Shown here piece by piece: positions 34,601 through 39,149 of a stretch of 64,000 bases of DNA (its first letter is position 1; the number at the start of each line of letters is the position of its first letter). The notes beneath the pieces are model-generated. The model was not told the DNA's origin. It searched no databases and worked only from the letters and a program-made list of their open reading frames with translations. The DNA is from Semisulcospira habei (taxonomy: Eukaryota > Mollusca > Gastropoda > Semisulcospiridae): the NCBI GenBank assembly GCA_036245525.1, contig BTPG01000005.1, forward strand, positions 177,353,539 through 177,417,538, written 5' to 3'. A program made the position numbers and the translations under genes.

Positions 34601-37600
34601 ATTGCTTGCTTCATCTAAGCGCTGGAAAAATCAACAACGGCGCCCCCGACAAAAGCAAACATGCATTCAGTTGGTGGAGGGGGCCGAGGGGGGGGAGGGG
34701 ATTAGGCAGCGATACCTTTACTTGGCTTCTCTGGACGCCGAAAAATTCAAACAGTGGGGCGGTGGATGTTTTTGGTGGGGGGGGTCGGGGGGGGGGGGGG
34801 GATGGTCAGGGGTAAGGCGCCGAACCCTTGCTCACCTACTTCTTCTAGGCGGCGCCGAAAAACAGCCAAACCGTGGGGTGAGAGGGCTGGGTGGGTGGGT
34901 GCGTCGTTCCCCGCGCCTGACTAATCCTTGCTTGCTTCTAGGCGCCTGAAAAAGCATAAACAGTGGGGGTGGGGTGGGGGTGGGGGGTGGTTGAATTTAG
35001 GTGACCCGGAAAACCTTGCTTGGCTTCTTATGGCGCCATTAGTTCAAACAGTAGCGCGGGGGGGGGGGGGGCCATACACCCCAAAAAAGGGTCTTTTGTT
35101 TATAGCATTTTTACAAATTTGGGGTCTGGGGAGGGGGGCACTGAACTCCTGACCCCCCCACCTCGTCCCACCCTTGCTTACCTGACCCTTTTAAATGGCA
35201 TCACTCCTGTTGGAACTAGTAGGTCCATGAATGGAACATTCGGTCAAAGTTATTTGCCCCTTGCTCTCCAGTCATCTGTACTGCTAGATCCATCATCTAC
35301 CCTCTTTTTAAGTCCTTTCTATTTATAAGGCAGACTTTTTAGGACAGGTTATGGTGGGGCAGTGAACAAACATTTTGGCTAGAAAATAGCCGCGGTGATT
35401 ATGTATGTGTGTTGTGTTGCGTTTGTATGTAAACATGAGATATCTCCGATTTTTCTGTACCAACACAAGCTTGATACGTGGCAAAAATCTTTCTTAAAGG
35501 TGTGAATAAGAGAGCCTCCGAGCTATATTGTAATTGAATGTTCATTTATGGACATAAACAACCGTTTTATGGAGTCGTGTTTTTTGACCCAGATTACAGT
35601 CCGTATTTTTTTTTCATATTTACTTGAAATTTTGGATTATATAGCTAGTTTGGATAAAGACATTGGATGAGTGCATTAGCCAGCTTTTGTATCCTTTCAA
35701 CTTCTTTAGTAAAATTAAATCTTTTCAGGAAAAGGGAATTAAAACAGTTATAAAACCCTTTGACTATTTAGAAAAAGTCTGACAGTGGTGGGGATGTATA
35801 AGAGGCAACTCGTCACCATTTGCAGGACATTGACATTATACTTTAATGATGACAAAATTCTCTCTAGCGTGTGACACACGCTCTCTCTCTCACAGACATG
35901 GCGCGCATCGCCAAAGAGGCATTGATTCTATGCGCCAGAGAGCACATGAGGAATCTATGTCTCTTGGAGATGTCTGGGTGCGCGCACATGCACGCACTAA
36001 CGGCACACACACATTGTCGCGCTTTCAGGAGCATTCAGGTGGCCCGATTATAGCTAGTTTGGAGAAACTCATTGGGTGATTTCATTAACAAGCTTTTCAA
36101 ATGGTTCTTCGTTAAAAATTAATTATTTTAGGAAAAAAAAATTAAATACTGTAAAAAACCTTTGAACATCTGGAGAAAGTTCGGGGACCAGTGGCGGATG
36201 ACCTCCGGAATAGCAACTCAGTCTCCACGTGACATACTCTAACTTGACGTAATTCTCTCTCTCGGCTCGCTCTCTCTCTAACATATGAGTGCTATATATT
36301 CAAAAAGGCATAGTATACTCATGTTCACAGAGGGACGCCATGAACATTCTATGCCTCTTTGAGGATATTTTGGTTTGCAGCTGCTATGCAACACAGCACA
36401 CGCATACCACACTTTTGAACACGCTTTCAGTAAGTGCATGCAGGTGTACTTAGTATAGCATGATAGCTAGGGTAATGACTAAGTCCCACAGATTTCACAC
36501 AAATTATGCAGACTGAAAGTGTACTGGTGTACATTTTTTCTGTCACCTTTTTCCCAAAATCTTGAAGCAAAAGCAAAATCATTTCACGTTATAATTACGG
36601 TAAAACAAAAAAAATACGTCATAAACAAATGACGTTTGAACCCAAACCAATGAGCGTATGCACTGCACTGGCACCCTTCATAAGTTCCACTGCACCCATC
36701 TTAGATGATTAAACTGAATTGGGATGACAATATGAAAATGTGTGAAGAAAGGCCAAACAGAGATGTACTTTCTGAGAATGCTGAACTCTTTCTCTGTTGA
36801 CAGGGACCCATTTTAACTTTGTTTTACAAATCTTTATTAGAAAGCGTCCTGACTTTCTGCGTTCATTTGCTGGTTCCCATATCGTTTAGTGTGTAAAAAA
36901 CAAAACAGCTGTCTTCAGAGAATTGTTCATCTCAGCTCCCAAGATCATTGGGGGTTACGATACAGAGAAGTTTTAAGCGCGTGTCTCTTGCGGATCGTTC
37001 TAGATTGTAGAAGGGAAAGCGTACTTCCTCATGCCTGGAAGTAGTGATTGGCTGCACAGGTGATGAAAGACGCCGTCGTATTTGATTATGTGCTCCCGTC
37101 TGGCCGCCGATACATACGACCATCATGTAAAATCAACTGCAGGGAATGGCCTTTCATTCCTGTTGCCCGATCCGACTTTTAAATATTTTGTAAATCTACA
37201 CAGCTGTTAAAATGGCGTGTGTGTGTGTGTTTTCATACAGATGTTTCATCGGTCGGTAGAGTATCGCTAGGCCTGGATTGGACAGTTTTGTAGAGGGGTG
37301 TAGTGGAATGTAAGACGTTCGCTTGTGATAATGTCATTACAATAATGCTCTTGATGTTTTATATAATGTTTTAGTAATTGTAATTAGTTTTTGGTTTTTT
37401 TATGTCTATAATATTAGTAATTAAGTCTTTCAGATTTTGCATATTAATATCAGGTACAAATGGGATATTAGATCGTACCTGATATTATTTAATGTTTACT
37501 GAATGACTTTACTTGATTGTTCCCACCGTTCACACAAATGTAATTGCCCTTTAAGGGATAAAATAAAGTTATTTGAATGAATTGAATTGTGAAACATCTG

Positions 37601-39139
37601 CGAATTCTTTTCAAAAGGAGATTTTTCAACTCAGAAAATCAAGTTCAAAGACTATTAATATGACAGCGAAGACAGCTCTCATATTGAAGGGACTTTGTGG
37701 GTTATGGTTCAGCCCATCTTGTTTATATGGTAACATCAGAAAATGAGTACTTTTTGGCCTTAGCAACACAGAGTAAGGATCAAACTTCCTGTTGCACCTA
37801 TACTGATGCAGGTCCACTTACACTAACATACATGTAAACAGTAAAAAATTCTGCATCCTCTACTTTGCACGGTGTAAGAGGCACAATTCCTCATGGTCCC
37901 TTGCAGGCAGTTTGTCTTATGGGGATCTATGCCTCTTGCTAAGCCAAGTCAGGCTGGGTCAGCTCAATGCATCTCCATATTGATGGATCCCATTCGTACA
38001 ATATTATAGTTAGTCGGACTACATGTAATTATTGTAATTGATATTTAACAAACCTAATTAAATTTAAACTGGAAACATTTATGGCAAGCCCTCTACTGGG
38101 GTAGCCTCTTTACTATGCCTAGCTCTTTAATAATGGCACACCGCTTTCTGCGGCTGGCCTTTGAACCTCCCAAACTGTCAGGGTGTGTGTTTAAAGAAGG
38201 TGGGGTGTGGGAGGGGTAGGTAAAAGGCTTGGTGTAGTAAAGGGCCTACTGCAAAGACATTCAGTTACAATTTAATTGTCCTACTCCATTATCAGTTAAT
38301 TAGTCCAACGGATTTGCATGTCTATAACATGTACAGCATAGGGATCCATCAATATGGTGATCTGTGGACAGGTGGATCCATCGACATGGACCCAAGTCAG
38401 GCATTTATTACTCCTTAGACCTGTCATTGTTGATGATTAAAGCAATTAGGAATGAAGTCCTTGATAAATTAATTACCATGATAACATGTACATGATCGGC
38501 TGAAAAATGTGAGTCACTTGTATAGATCTGGAAAAGAATGTGTAGAATTAACCCATTTAGCCCCATGGCCGCGTTTCCCAAATCCTTGCGGTGTTACCTA
38601 ACAACGACGTACCAGCTGCAGGTGATGGATCGACCATGATAATTCAAGGGTAGTGCCTGATTTGCTAGGCGTCTTCAGGCGCCAAGCTCATCCGGCACTA
38701 CCCTTCAATCATCATGGTCAATCCATCCCGATGTAGGGCGTTGGGGCTAAATGGGTCGGGGGTTCAACACATAACAAGTAGAAATGATCGAGATGGGTTT
38801 TAGGATTAACATGGCGTTGCTTTGAACTATCGTGGCCAACACATACCTTGCTGCTGTATGTCAGGACTGAATGGGCCAATATTATGGCATGCTGTCTCAG
38901 CAAGACACATAGCCGACCACACGTAATGGCATTTGTTCTGTATTTTTCGTGCGTCCTACCTTGTGATCGCAAAGTGAAAAGCCGTAGATGGACGCTCTGA
39001 AACTTGTTGCAATACTTGTTGGTTCCGTATATTTGGATTTATCGAGATAACAGAGATTAGTGCTTGCTGACATCTCTAGAGAGCTGGCGGTAGGCTGCGC
39101 TGACATGTCGTTTTGGCTTTCGCATTCTTCCTCCTCCAT
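3184..39139 (-). CDS. carns1: Carnosine-synthase-like ATP-grasp ligase, nine coding exons, 3' end outside window
   Basis: Nine segments (39139-38960, 28389-28176, 27911-27717, 17965-17640, 12028-11821, 9825-9755, 7200-6969, 4066-3804, 3386-3184) are bounded by AG acceptors and GT donors and join in phase without a stop into about 630 residues. Seen: a VVVKPFG strand near residue 306, LVES near 345, the metal-binding PVVIEVN strand near 490-496, then VVVGAGG at 541-547 followed by VILVDSDANHF. Known: vertebrate CARNS1 (ATP-dependent ligation of beta-alanine or GABA to histidine, cytosolic) has the same order, with a GAGGVSKK-type motif, a VxSDPNHF-type motif and an LDGCxxxWDD-type motif; here the last reads VDGCLAIWEDC. 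Inference: an invertebrate CARNS1-family ligase whose substrate may differ. The catalytic second ATP-grasp half is not in the window. Start chosen at the first ATG in frame after a stop-free acceptor-like site. Confidence 0.85.
3587..3614. repeat. Poly-C tract (28)
   Basis: Uninterrupted C homopolymer in intron 8, between exons 8 and 9, followed by an ACACACTC-rich stretch. Confidence 0.95.
3804..4066 (-). CDS. carns1: carns1-like exon 8 (metal-binding strand and second-domain glycine motif)
   Basis: Acceptor TTCCCACACAG|GCATTG, donor GTGAAG|GTGAAAG, 263 nt. TPVVIEVNAQDC matches the E-x-N metal-ligand strand that ends an ATP-grasp domain. It is followed by a helix and KLVVVGAGGFSKRKLW, the glycine-rich start of the second ATP-grasp module of CARNS1. 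Reading past the donor remains open for a while into the intron, so the exact 3' boundary rests on homology and phase. Confidence 0.85.
4328..4562. mobile_element. Hairpin MITE, type A
   Basis: The central core at 4391-4460 is an almost perfect palindrome (TTCAAGGGTAGCGCCAGA ... TCTGGCACTACCCTTGAA) with an apex of GGCGCCTCTAGGCGCC. Outer arms match 1994-2221. Confidence 0.9.
4591..4627. repeat. Poly-G tract (37)
   Basis: Uninterrupted G homopolymer, followed directly by a CATGAGGATCTATGCCTCTT motif that recurs near other poly-G/C tracts. Confidence 0.95.
4628..5280. other. Intron 7 sequence with a short inverted repeat
   Basis: Mostly unique AT-rich DNA. TTTTCCAGGTAAAATTTT (from about 4768) and AAAATTTACCTGGAAAA (about 4812-4829) form an inverted repeat around a ~25-bp loop. 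No exon is recognised. Confidence 0.45.
5282..6135 (-). pseudogene. CR1/L2-type LINE 3' fragment
   Basis: The minus strand encodes, with frameshifts and stops, pieces typical of the LINE RT C-terminus: SLVLSRIDFCNSL, then HITPLLVDLQWLPVSQKI, then SAPPYLSNLLHIYMFSRSL. It ends in the 3' signature GCGCTATATAAATGTAC followed by an (ATT)n tail at about 5282-5296. 5'-truncated; lies in intron 7. Confidence 0.8.
6211..6228. repeat. Three telomere-like CCCTAA units
   Basis: AACCCTAACCCTAACCCT in intron 7. Only three units; could be a scar of double-strand break repair or chance. Confidence 0.5.
6528..6930. repeat. ~170-bp tandem repeat element, 3' part
   Basis: Two and a half units with the phrases GGTCATCCAAATTAGTATG, AGGTCTTACCATTAGGTATC and CTATTTCCTGAT. 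It ends with GAAAATGCCAACGTTAAAG and CACTGGCCCAGAA like the longer copy at 44812-45957. Confidence 0.85.
6969..7200 (-). CDS. carns1: carns1-like exon 7
   Basis: Acceptor CTGCTGCAG|ATTC, donor ACTATTG|GTCAGA, 232 nt, phase 0 in and 1 out. It contains GDGRKPIGGLSTVPITLE, then a Leu/Glu-rich helix with ERLLLRLMEKELELSDDEK. The final G joins GC of exon 8 to make a glycine codon. Confidence 0.82.
7283..7494. mobile_element. Hairpin MITE, type C
   Basis: TTAA at both ends. Core at 7371-7440 (GTGGTGCCAGAGTATTTTGG ... CCAAGCTATTCTGGCACC). Outer arms (GAAGGCTACATTACAAATTA, CATCAGGATGAAAAGGGTTA) match copies at 27213 and 47079 but not types A or B. Confidence 0.85.
7491..7655. mobile_element. Hairpin MITE, type B, one stem arm deleted
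   Basis: The left arm is complete to GCTTGGCGCCTG, then the sequence jumps to TCGATTCATATCCTGCTG of the right flank, so the return strand of the hairpin is missing. It shares the boundary TTAA with the preceding copy. Confidence 0.75.
7653..7770. mobile_element. Degenerate hairpin MITE remnant
   Basis: TTAACCCACTCAGCCTGGC followed by a decayed core (TTTCAAGGGCGACACCAGAA ... CAAGCATTCTGTCATGACCC). Confidence 0.5.
7771..8242. other. Intron 6 sequence, nothing recognised
   Basis: AT-rich, no repeat or coding segment that I can support. Confidence 0.4.
8243..8930. repeat. ~170-bp tandem repeat element, 5' part
   Basis: Begins like the 44812 copy (AAGGCAAAGCC, CTCACGTATATGACC) and contains about four units. 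A perfect TGACCCTTGACCTTTC occurs at 8732. The matching 3' end may be the fragment at 11485-11765. Confidence 0.85.
9070..9500. mobile_element. Foldback element with internal 55-60 bp tandem repeats
   Basis: The left arm (from AAGAAGTACCCAACGG at 9078 through GTACAACACAATTTATTAAT) is repeated in inverted orientation in 9336-9487. The left arm also contains three tandem units of GAGAGATTAGCCGCTACTTA ... GGCAGAAGGAATGT. The centre at about 9335 is a small perfect palindrome around GGAATGTGGCAACATTCC. Confidence 0.85.
9530..9675. repeat. Dispersed repeat, pair with 17085-17270
   Basis: Shares CTATGAAGTGTGATATAT, CGATGTTTCATCATC, GAAAGAAAATAAA and TTAACAACTG in the same order with 17118-17235. 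Confidence 0.75.
9755..9825 (-). CDS. carns1: carns1-like exon 6 (short)
   Basis: Acceptor CTTGTTCCAG|GCATT, donor CACGCAG|GTGAGT, 71 nt, phase 1 in and 0 out, exactly bridging exons 5 and 7. It encodes IYLGLRARVIASRTPQNG, a beta-strand-rich piece of the ATP-grasp fold. It is too short to stand out alone; the support is the phase fit and the strong splice sites. A 42-bp minisatellite begins about 45 bp upstream of its acceptor. Confidence 0.75.
9869..10065. repeat. 42-bp minisatellite, four units plus partial
   Basis: Units of TTTAATTCAGTCAGGTTTGT...GGCAGTGTCCCTTGAC start at 9869, 9911, 9953, 9995 and (shortened) 10037. Since 42 is a multiple of 3, the minus strand shows a spurious repetitive reading frame. 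Confidence 0.95.
10066..11484. other. Intron 5 sequence with low-complexity patches
   Basis: Mostly unique. C/A-rich run at 10685-10732 ending in (CA)10. GCATAGATCTTCATGAGTTC near 11080 belongs to a motif seen repeatedly in the window. No coding exon is supported. Confidence 0.4.
11485..11765. repeat. ~170-bp tandem repeat element, 3' part
   Basis: GAATAGTATTTGAGAAAAAA, CATCTTTTGTCAAAATATAG and a GACCACTCACCCAGGCCAAG end match the family. Possibly the displaced 3' end of the copy starting at 8243. Confidence 0.8.
11821..12028 (-). CDS. carns1: carns1-like exon 5 (ATP-grasp nucleotide-binding strand)
   Basis: Acceptor TTTTTTTCTGTCAG|GTGG, donor ATCGAAC|GTAAGC, 208 nt, phase 0 in and 1 out. 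VVVKPFGPPWNTCQNVTF carries the conserved lysine and a loop typical of ATP-grasp folds, followed by GDGILVESFFET. A DIRS-like element terminus lies about 10 bp upstream of the acceptor, so the upstream part of the pyrimidine tract and the likely branch site are transposon-derived. Confidence 0.85.
12040..12240. repeat. DIRS copy 1 terminal inverted repeat, left
   Basis: Reverse-complementary to 15787-15980 with only scattered differences. The outer ~30 bp (AAATGAATTTTTTTCTAAAA...) are copied in inverse in the internal complementary region. Confidence 0.9.
12318..12395. repeat. DIRS internal complementary region (ICR)
   Basis: The sequence at 12318-12346 is the reverse complement of the outer end of the left terminal repeat. 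It continues without a gap into GTTTTCTCAAAATACATTAC and GGCATTACTATATGGGAG, the reverse complement of the outer end of the right terminal repeat. Known for DIRS-1: the ICR matches both termini joined together and serves to rebuild the ends. This is a specific hallmark of the group. Confidence 0.88.
12535..13720 (-). pseudogene. DIRS tyrosine recombinase, frameshifted
   Basis: Reading 13720 to 12535: the N-terminal SAM-like region (RKVNEGKWRVFQSW), then YRAMLADTYRHLG, then SDLTRKTCFPLALATAS (the helix that normally carries the first catalytic Arg; here the following residues are altered or frame-shifted), then RAHEVRALATS with the H-x-x-R pair at 12688-12677, and STFAHFYLRDL with the Tyr codon at 12581-12579. 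Several frameshifts separate these motifs, so it is inactive, but all C-terminal catalytic motifs are still recognisable. Known role: integrates the element as a circle, in place of an integrase. Confidence 0.8.
13836..15193 (-). pseudogene. DIRS gag-like region, proline/serine-rich
   Basis: Overlapping minus-strand open frames rich in Pro, Ser, Arg. The distal part (LSLHPGDSASEIFL) resembles LSLHPEDSASALGL in the second DIRS copy, supporting a shared gag. The end of this frame is fused almost directly to the sequence just upstream of the recombinase, marking the internal deletion. Confidence 0.6.
14480..15085. repeat. ~50-bp degenerate tandem repeat within DIRS copy 1
   Basis: About 11 units with the core GGCCCGCTCRGACGATTCGG followed by a variable G-rich run, at about 14491, 14542, 14596, 14646, 14714, 14765, 14819, 14917, 14966, 15007 and 15055. 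On the coding (minus) strand it yields Pro-rich text with repeated SGPGE-like motifs. Confidence 0.85.
15787..15980. repeat. DIRS copy 1 terminal inverted repeat, right
   Basis: Starts CTCTATGGCACGCGGCCGGA and ends GCCATCGGTAATGTATTTTG then AGAAAAC. Partner of 12040-12240. Confidence 0.9.
16011..16102. mobile_element. Small TTAA-bounded inverted-repeat element
   Basis: ATTAACACTTTGGGTG at the left and CACCCAAAAGGTTAA at the right form imperfect terminal inverted repeats around about 60 bp. The internal GGAATCACTGCGACACAAAC resembles stretches near 16378 and 17250. Confidence 0.6.
16181..16336. mobile_element. Hairpin MITE, type B, one stem arm deleted
   Basis: The left arm runs to CCAAATTAGCTTGGTACC, then continues directly with CAACTGGTACATAGTCG of the opposite flank, so the return arm is missing, as at 7491-7655. 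Confidence 0.75.
16337..17639. other. Intron 4 remainder with small inverted repeats and poly-C
   Basis: Contains the Tc1-like inverted repeat at 16810-16905, the dispersed repeat at 17085-17270 and a C-run at 17426-17452 next to the CATAGATCATCATGAAC motif. No exon is supported. Confidence 0.5.
16810..16905. mobile_element. Palindromic MITE related to 47596-47773
   Basis: CTATACTGACGAACAAAAGA and TGCGACATCATT match the arms of the longer palindrome at 47636-47660. GAGTCATCAGAAA and TTTGACGACTCAAATGATG form the inner stem. Confidence 0.65.
17640..17965 (-). CDS. carns1: carns1-like exon 4
   Basis: Acceptor TCCTCCTCAG|GTCC, donor AGCAAG|GTGCGT, 326 nt, phase 1 in and 0 out. It encodes GSTLLNRRIDNKLLTRIVC and GIIVPVSLGLWL, the stretch that in ATP-grasp enzymes precedes the first nucleotide-binding strand. 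It lies between the two DIRS-like insertions in introns 3 and 4. Confidence 0.82.
18000..18365. other. Intron 3 sequence upstream of DIRS copy 2
   Basis: No feature recognised beyond a short CA-rich patch near 18234-18262. Confidence 0.4.
18696..19703 (-). pseudogene. DIRS tyrosine recombinase, C-terminally truncated
   Basis: A 335-residue open frame with RNVYEGKWRVLQSLC, LGDLTRKTCFLLAF and TASRVSEIHAFAV, the last containing the first catalytic Arg in good context. The frame ends after VQLLTDPTFLPMNQP and the sequence soon runs into the terminal repeat, so the H-x-x-R and Tyr motifs seen in copy 1 are missing. It is therefore a non-functional recombinase. Confidence 0.82.
19788..20492 (-). 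pseudogene. DIRS RNase H domain
   Basis: SPSVTDASLISGWGEHL, then QLAELEGPLWLS, then EILVHSDNSTVVAYIQNQG and TRSPSLCILLYQVLLWC. These carry the Asp, Glu, Asp carboxylates of RNase H in the usual order; the HSDNSTVVAYIQ phrase is characteristic of DIRS-group elements. Confidence 0.82.
20493..21400 (-). pseudogene. DIRS reverse transcriptase, decayed
   Basis: Fragments in changing frames: TVSDPWILSTYSEGQMISL (N-terminal region), ASKCGVRVIKDLSAINVYI, and SASFGILVNGGKIRSQALR then IHLGMEI. The palm motif with paired Asp residues is not recoverable from my reading. Stops and shifts make it inactive. Confidence 0.65.
21503..23156. mobile_element. Nested 1654-bp element with ~400-bp terminal inverted repeats
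   Basis: The left arm from 21503 (CCACACTAGGTGCGCTC) to about 21905 matches in inverse the right arm from 23156 (CCACACGTGGCGCTC on the minus strand) to about 22730. Shared blocks include GTTCAA-AAAGTTGAAATTCT, TGTAGCAGG..ATGGTGAAAAA and CATGCCTACAGTAAGT. The central ~825 bp contains no recognisable coding sequence. No clear target duplication was found. It is a probable non-autonomous DNA transposon inserted between gag and RT of DIRS copy 2. Confidence 0.8.
24880..25260. repeat. ~85-bp degenerate tandem repeat within DIRS copy 2
   Basis: Four or five units of the type GGCGGCTGACAGGCTCTTCT-TCTCTCTCAGAG-GGGATCC-GCCTGGACTCG. It occupies the same relative place (5' gag side) as the ~50-bp array of copy 1 but with a different unit. 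Confidence 0.8.
25348..25373. repeat. G-run
   Basis: G-rich run with a single T interruption, in the 5' part of DIRS copy 2. A further G-rich stretch lies at 25450-25510. Confidence 0.85.
26376..27041. other. Intron 3 sequence
   Basis: Mostly unique. 26935-27040 (ATGACGTCATTTTCATC, CGCGCGCC, GCATGC, GGGCTGCGACCAGCCCCAT) matches in inverse the block at 54335-54445, so it belongs to a dispersed repeat ending in the hairpin at 27042. Confidence 0.5.
27042..27068. repeat. Perfect 11-bp-arm hairpin GTCTACCATAT...
   Basis: GTCTACCATATTTTTAATAT followed by GGTAGAC. The same design occurs at 54309-54335 and a related one at 33130-33170, each next to similar CATGACGTCAT-type flanks, indicating a MITE family. 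Confidence 0.7.
27213..27426. mobile_element. Hairpin MITE, type C
   Basis: TTAA at both ends; core at 27264-27332 with the apex decayed (GACACACAAAGCAACAAG). Arms match 7283-7494. Confidence 0.82.
27717..27911 (-). CDS. carns1: carns1-like exon 3
   Basis: Acceptor TTTTTCAG|GCAAC, donor CACAA... ACAA|GTAAGAC, 195 nt (65 codons), symmetric phase 1-1, open throughout. The segment contains YSGGTLLVLTMSW and FVDVFCPPRR. Because it is phase-symmetric, exon 2 could also splice directly to exon 4; constitutive inclusion is inferred, not shown. Confidence 0.62.
28176..28389 (-). CDS. carns1: carns1-like exon 2
   Basis: Acceptor ACATTTCAG|ACC, donor CTGGAAG|GTAGGC, 214 nt, phase 0 in and 1 out. It encodes an acidic segment with HTEDDVSIVIFAEMEEG, resembling the N-terminal domain of CARNS1 proteins. 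It joins exon 3 across a short 264-bp intron. Confidence 0.7.
28452..28710 (-). mobile_element. CR1-type LINE 3' end fragment
   Basis: AATACCGTAGAGATTACACG, TTTAACTTTGCTTTGAACTG and CTCAGTCGGTAAGGAATTCC match 42580-42700 closely; the minus-strand 3' end carries an ATT tail at about 28452-28462. Lies in intron 1 just upstream of exon 2. Confidence 0.82.
28930..29126. mobile_element. Hairpin MITE, type D
   Basis: A near-perfect core at 29006-29078 (AGGATAGCTTGGCGCCTA and TAGGCGCCAAGCTATTCTG), with arms unlike A-C (CCTATGAGGACTGCATCTAC, GCCATATCCTGCTGTGACA). Confidence 0.82.
29127..29779. other. Intron 1 sequence, AT-rich
   Basis: Only a short (TTA)n at about 29432-29452 is seen; otherwise nothing supported. 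Confidence 0.4.
29780..29962. mobile_element. Foldback MITE with ~85-bp arms
   Basis: TAGTAGCTTTGACTAATGCA and GAGCTTAGTATAGGCGCTTG are mirrored across a centre at about 29869. The arm sequence (TGCAAATCCACTGCG, CACCGCGTGCG) is shared with the terminal inverted repeats at 40518 and 41349. Confidence 0.88.
30030..30215. repeat. Dispersed repeat shared with 55470-55770
   Basis: GCCGTGTGTCCGTCTTTATT, CGGCATGTGTGTTG, GGAGGTAAATGGAT, AAATGTTCC and CAAACAATACGGTGTA occur in the same order at 55583-55755. Confidence 0.8.
30216..31300. other. Intron 1 sequence without recognised features
   Basis: Two plus-strand open stretches (30170-30370 and 30622-30957) show no domain I recognise and no convincing splice context. 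Confidence 0.35.
31400..31490. repeat. GT-rich microsatellite
   Basis: Interrupted (GT)n on the plus strand. Confidence 0.9.
31545..31615. repeat. C-run cluster
   Basis: Five C-runs of 7-11 separated by single A or G bases; G4-forming potential on the minus strand. Confidence 0.9.
31949..32990 (+). pseudogene. RTE-clade-like LINE, 5'-truncated, RT C-terminal part open
   Basis: One open frame from 31949 to the stop at 32963-32965, about 338 codons. Motifs in order: TTIGVRQGCLLSPVLFNIF (RT motif 4), LRFADDIDLMAG (catalytic Asp pair), YGMEISTDKSK, SFKYLGATLSKDG, then LLYGCETWTL, KLAWFGHVTRH and GSRRRGRQRKSW. These are typical of RTE-type endonuclease/RT proteins of marine invertebrates. The element ends with (TGA)n at 32963-32985, the short-repeat tail usual for RTE. 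The endonuclease and N-terminal RT are missing, so it is dead on arrival but young-looking, since the remaining frame is undamaged. Confidence 0.85.
33130..33170. repeat. Short hairpin TTAAAAAGTCTCTTCTAT...
   Basis: AAGTCTCTTCTATATT and AAAATAGAAGAGACTT form a near-perfect stem; related in layout to 27042 and 54309. Confidence 0.65.
33397..33605. mobile_element. Hairpin MITE, type E
   Basis: TTAA at 33397-33400. Stem at about 33438-33532 (CCATGATAGTTCAAGGGTG ... CCCTTGAACTATCATGG) with a disrupted apex. Confidence 0.8.
33598..33804. mobile_element. Hairpin MITE, type E
   Basis: Stem at about 33643-33718 with the shortened apex GCTTTGCGCCAAGC; ends GTGTTAA at 33804. Arms match the preceding copy (TTCAGAGG, GATTTCGGT, GGTAGAAT). 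Confidence 0.8.
34180..35060. repeat. ~100-bp G-rich minisatellite
   Basis: Seven or more units of the type GCTTGCTTCTAGGCGCC-GAAAAA-CAAACAGTGG followed by 20-50 nt of near-pure G, at about 34407, 34503, 34604, 34720, 34834, 34930 and 35018. Dense G-runs make the plus strand strongly G4-prone. Confidence 0.85.
35061..35635. other. Intron 1 sequence
   Basis: Nothing recognised. Confidence 0.35.
35636..36430. repeat. Two diverged ~400-bp direct copies
   Basis: 35636-35850 and 36045-36240 share GATTATA-TAGCTAGTTTGGA, CATTGG, ATT-AC-AGCTTTT, AAAAATTAA-TTTT-AGGAAAA and a CTCTCTCTC patch. A related single copy occurs at 54735-54850. The second half of each contains an AAGGCATAGAT/TCTATGCCTCTT-like motif. 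Confidence 0.65.
36431..37490. other. Intron 1 sequence
   Basis: A minus-strand open stretch at 37126-36932 (containing EEVRFPFYNLERSARDTRL) looks somewhat coding but is not recognised and has no clear splice partners. Confidence 0.3.
37500..37590 (+). mobile_element. Non-LTR element 3' tail remnant
   Basis: CCCTTTAAGGGATAAAATAA followed by AGTTATTTGAATGAATTGAA resembles the 3' end of LINE/SINE elements with a TTGAA-type tail. Confidence 0.4.
37591..38547. other. Intron 1 sequence
   Basis: Contains two GGATCCATC.ATATGG-like fragments (37985 and 38342) in inverted arrangement; otherwise unique. Confidence 0.35.
38548..38757. mobile_element. Hairpin MITE, type B
   Basis: TTAACCCATTTAGCC at the left, GGGGCTAAATGGGTC at the right. 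Stem at about 38628-38728 with apex GCTAGGCGTCTTCAGGCGCC. It lies only 0.2 kb downstream of exon 1. Confidence 0.85.
38960..39139 (-). CDS. carns1: carns1-like exon 1 (start codon exon)
   Basis: The ATG sits in a good context (TCCGCCATGG) and opens a Glu-rich, Ser/Thr-rich 60-residue segment beginning MEEEECESQ and ending SLCDHK. It ends at an AAG|GTAGGACG donor in phase 0, matching exon 2. An acceptor-like TTCTAG at 39151-39150 lies just upstream, so this may be the second exon of the transcript with a non-coding or alternative leader exon further upstream. No signal peptide is visible, consistent with a cytosolic enzyme. Confidence 0.65.
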
Positions 39140-39149
39140 GGCGGATGAC

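Noticed and set aside
36932..37126. Possible coding exon (EEVRFPFYNLERSARD)
   Set aside because: No clear splice sites in matching phase and no recognised family; not called as CDS.
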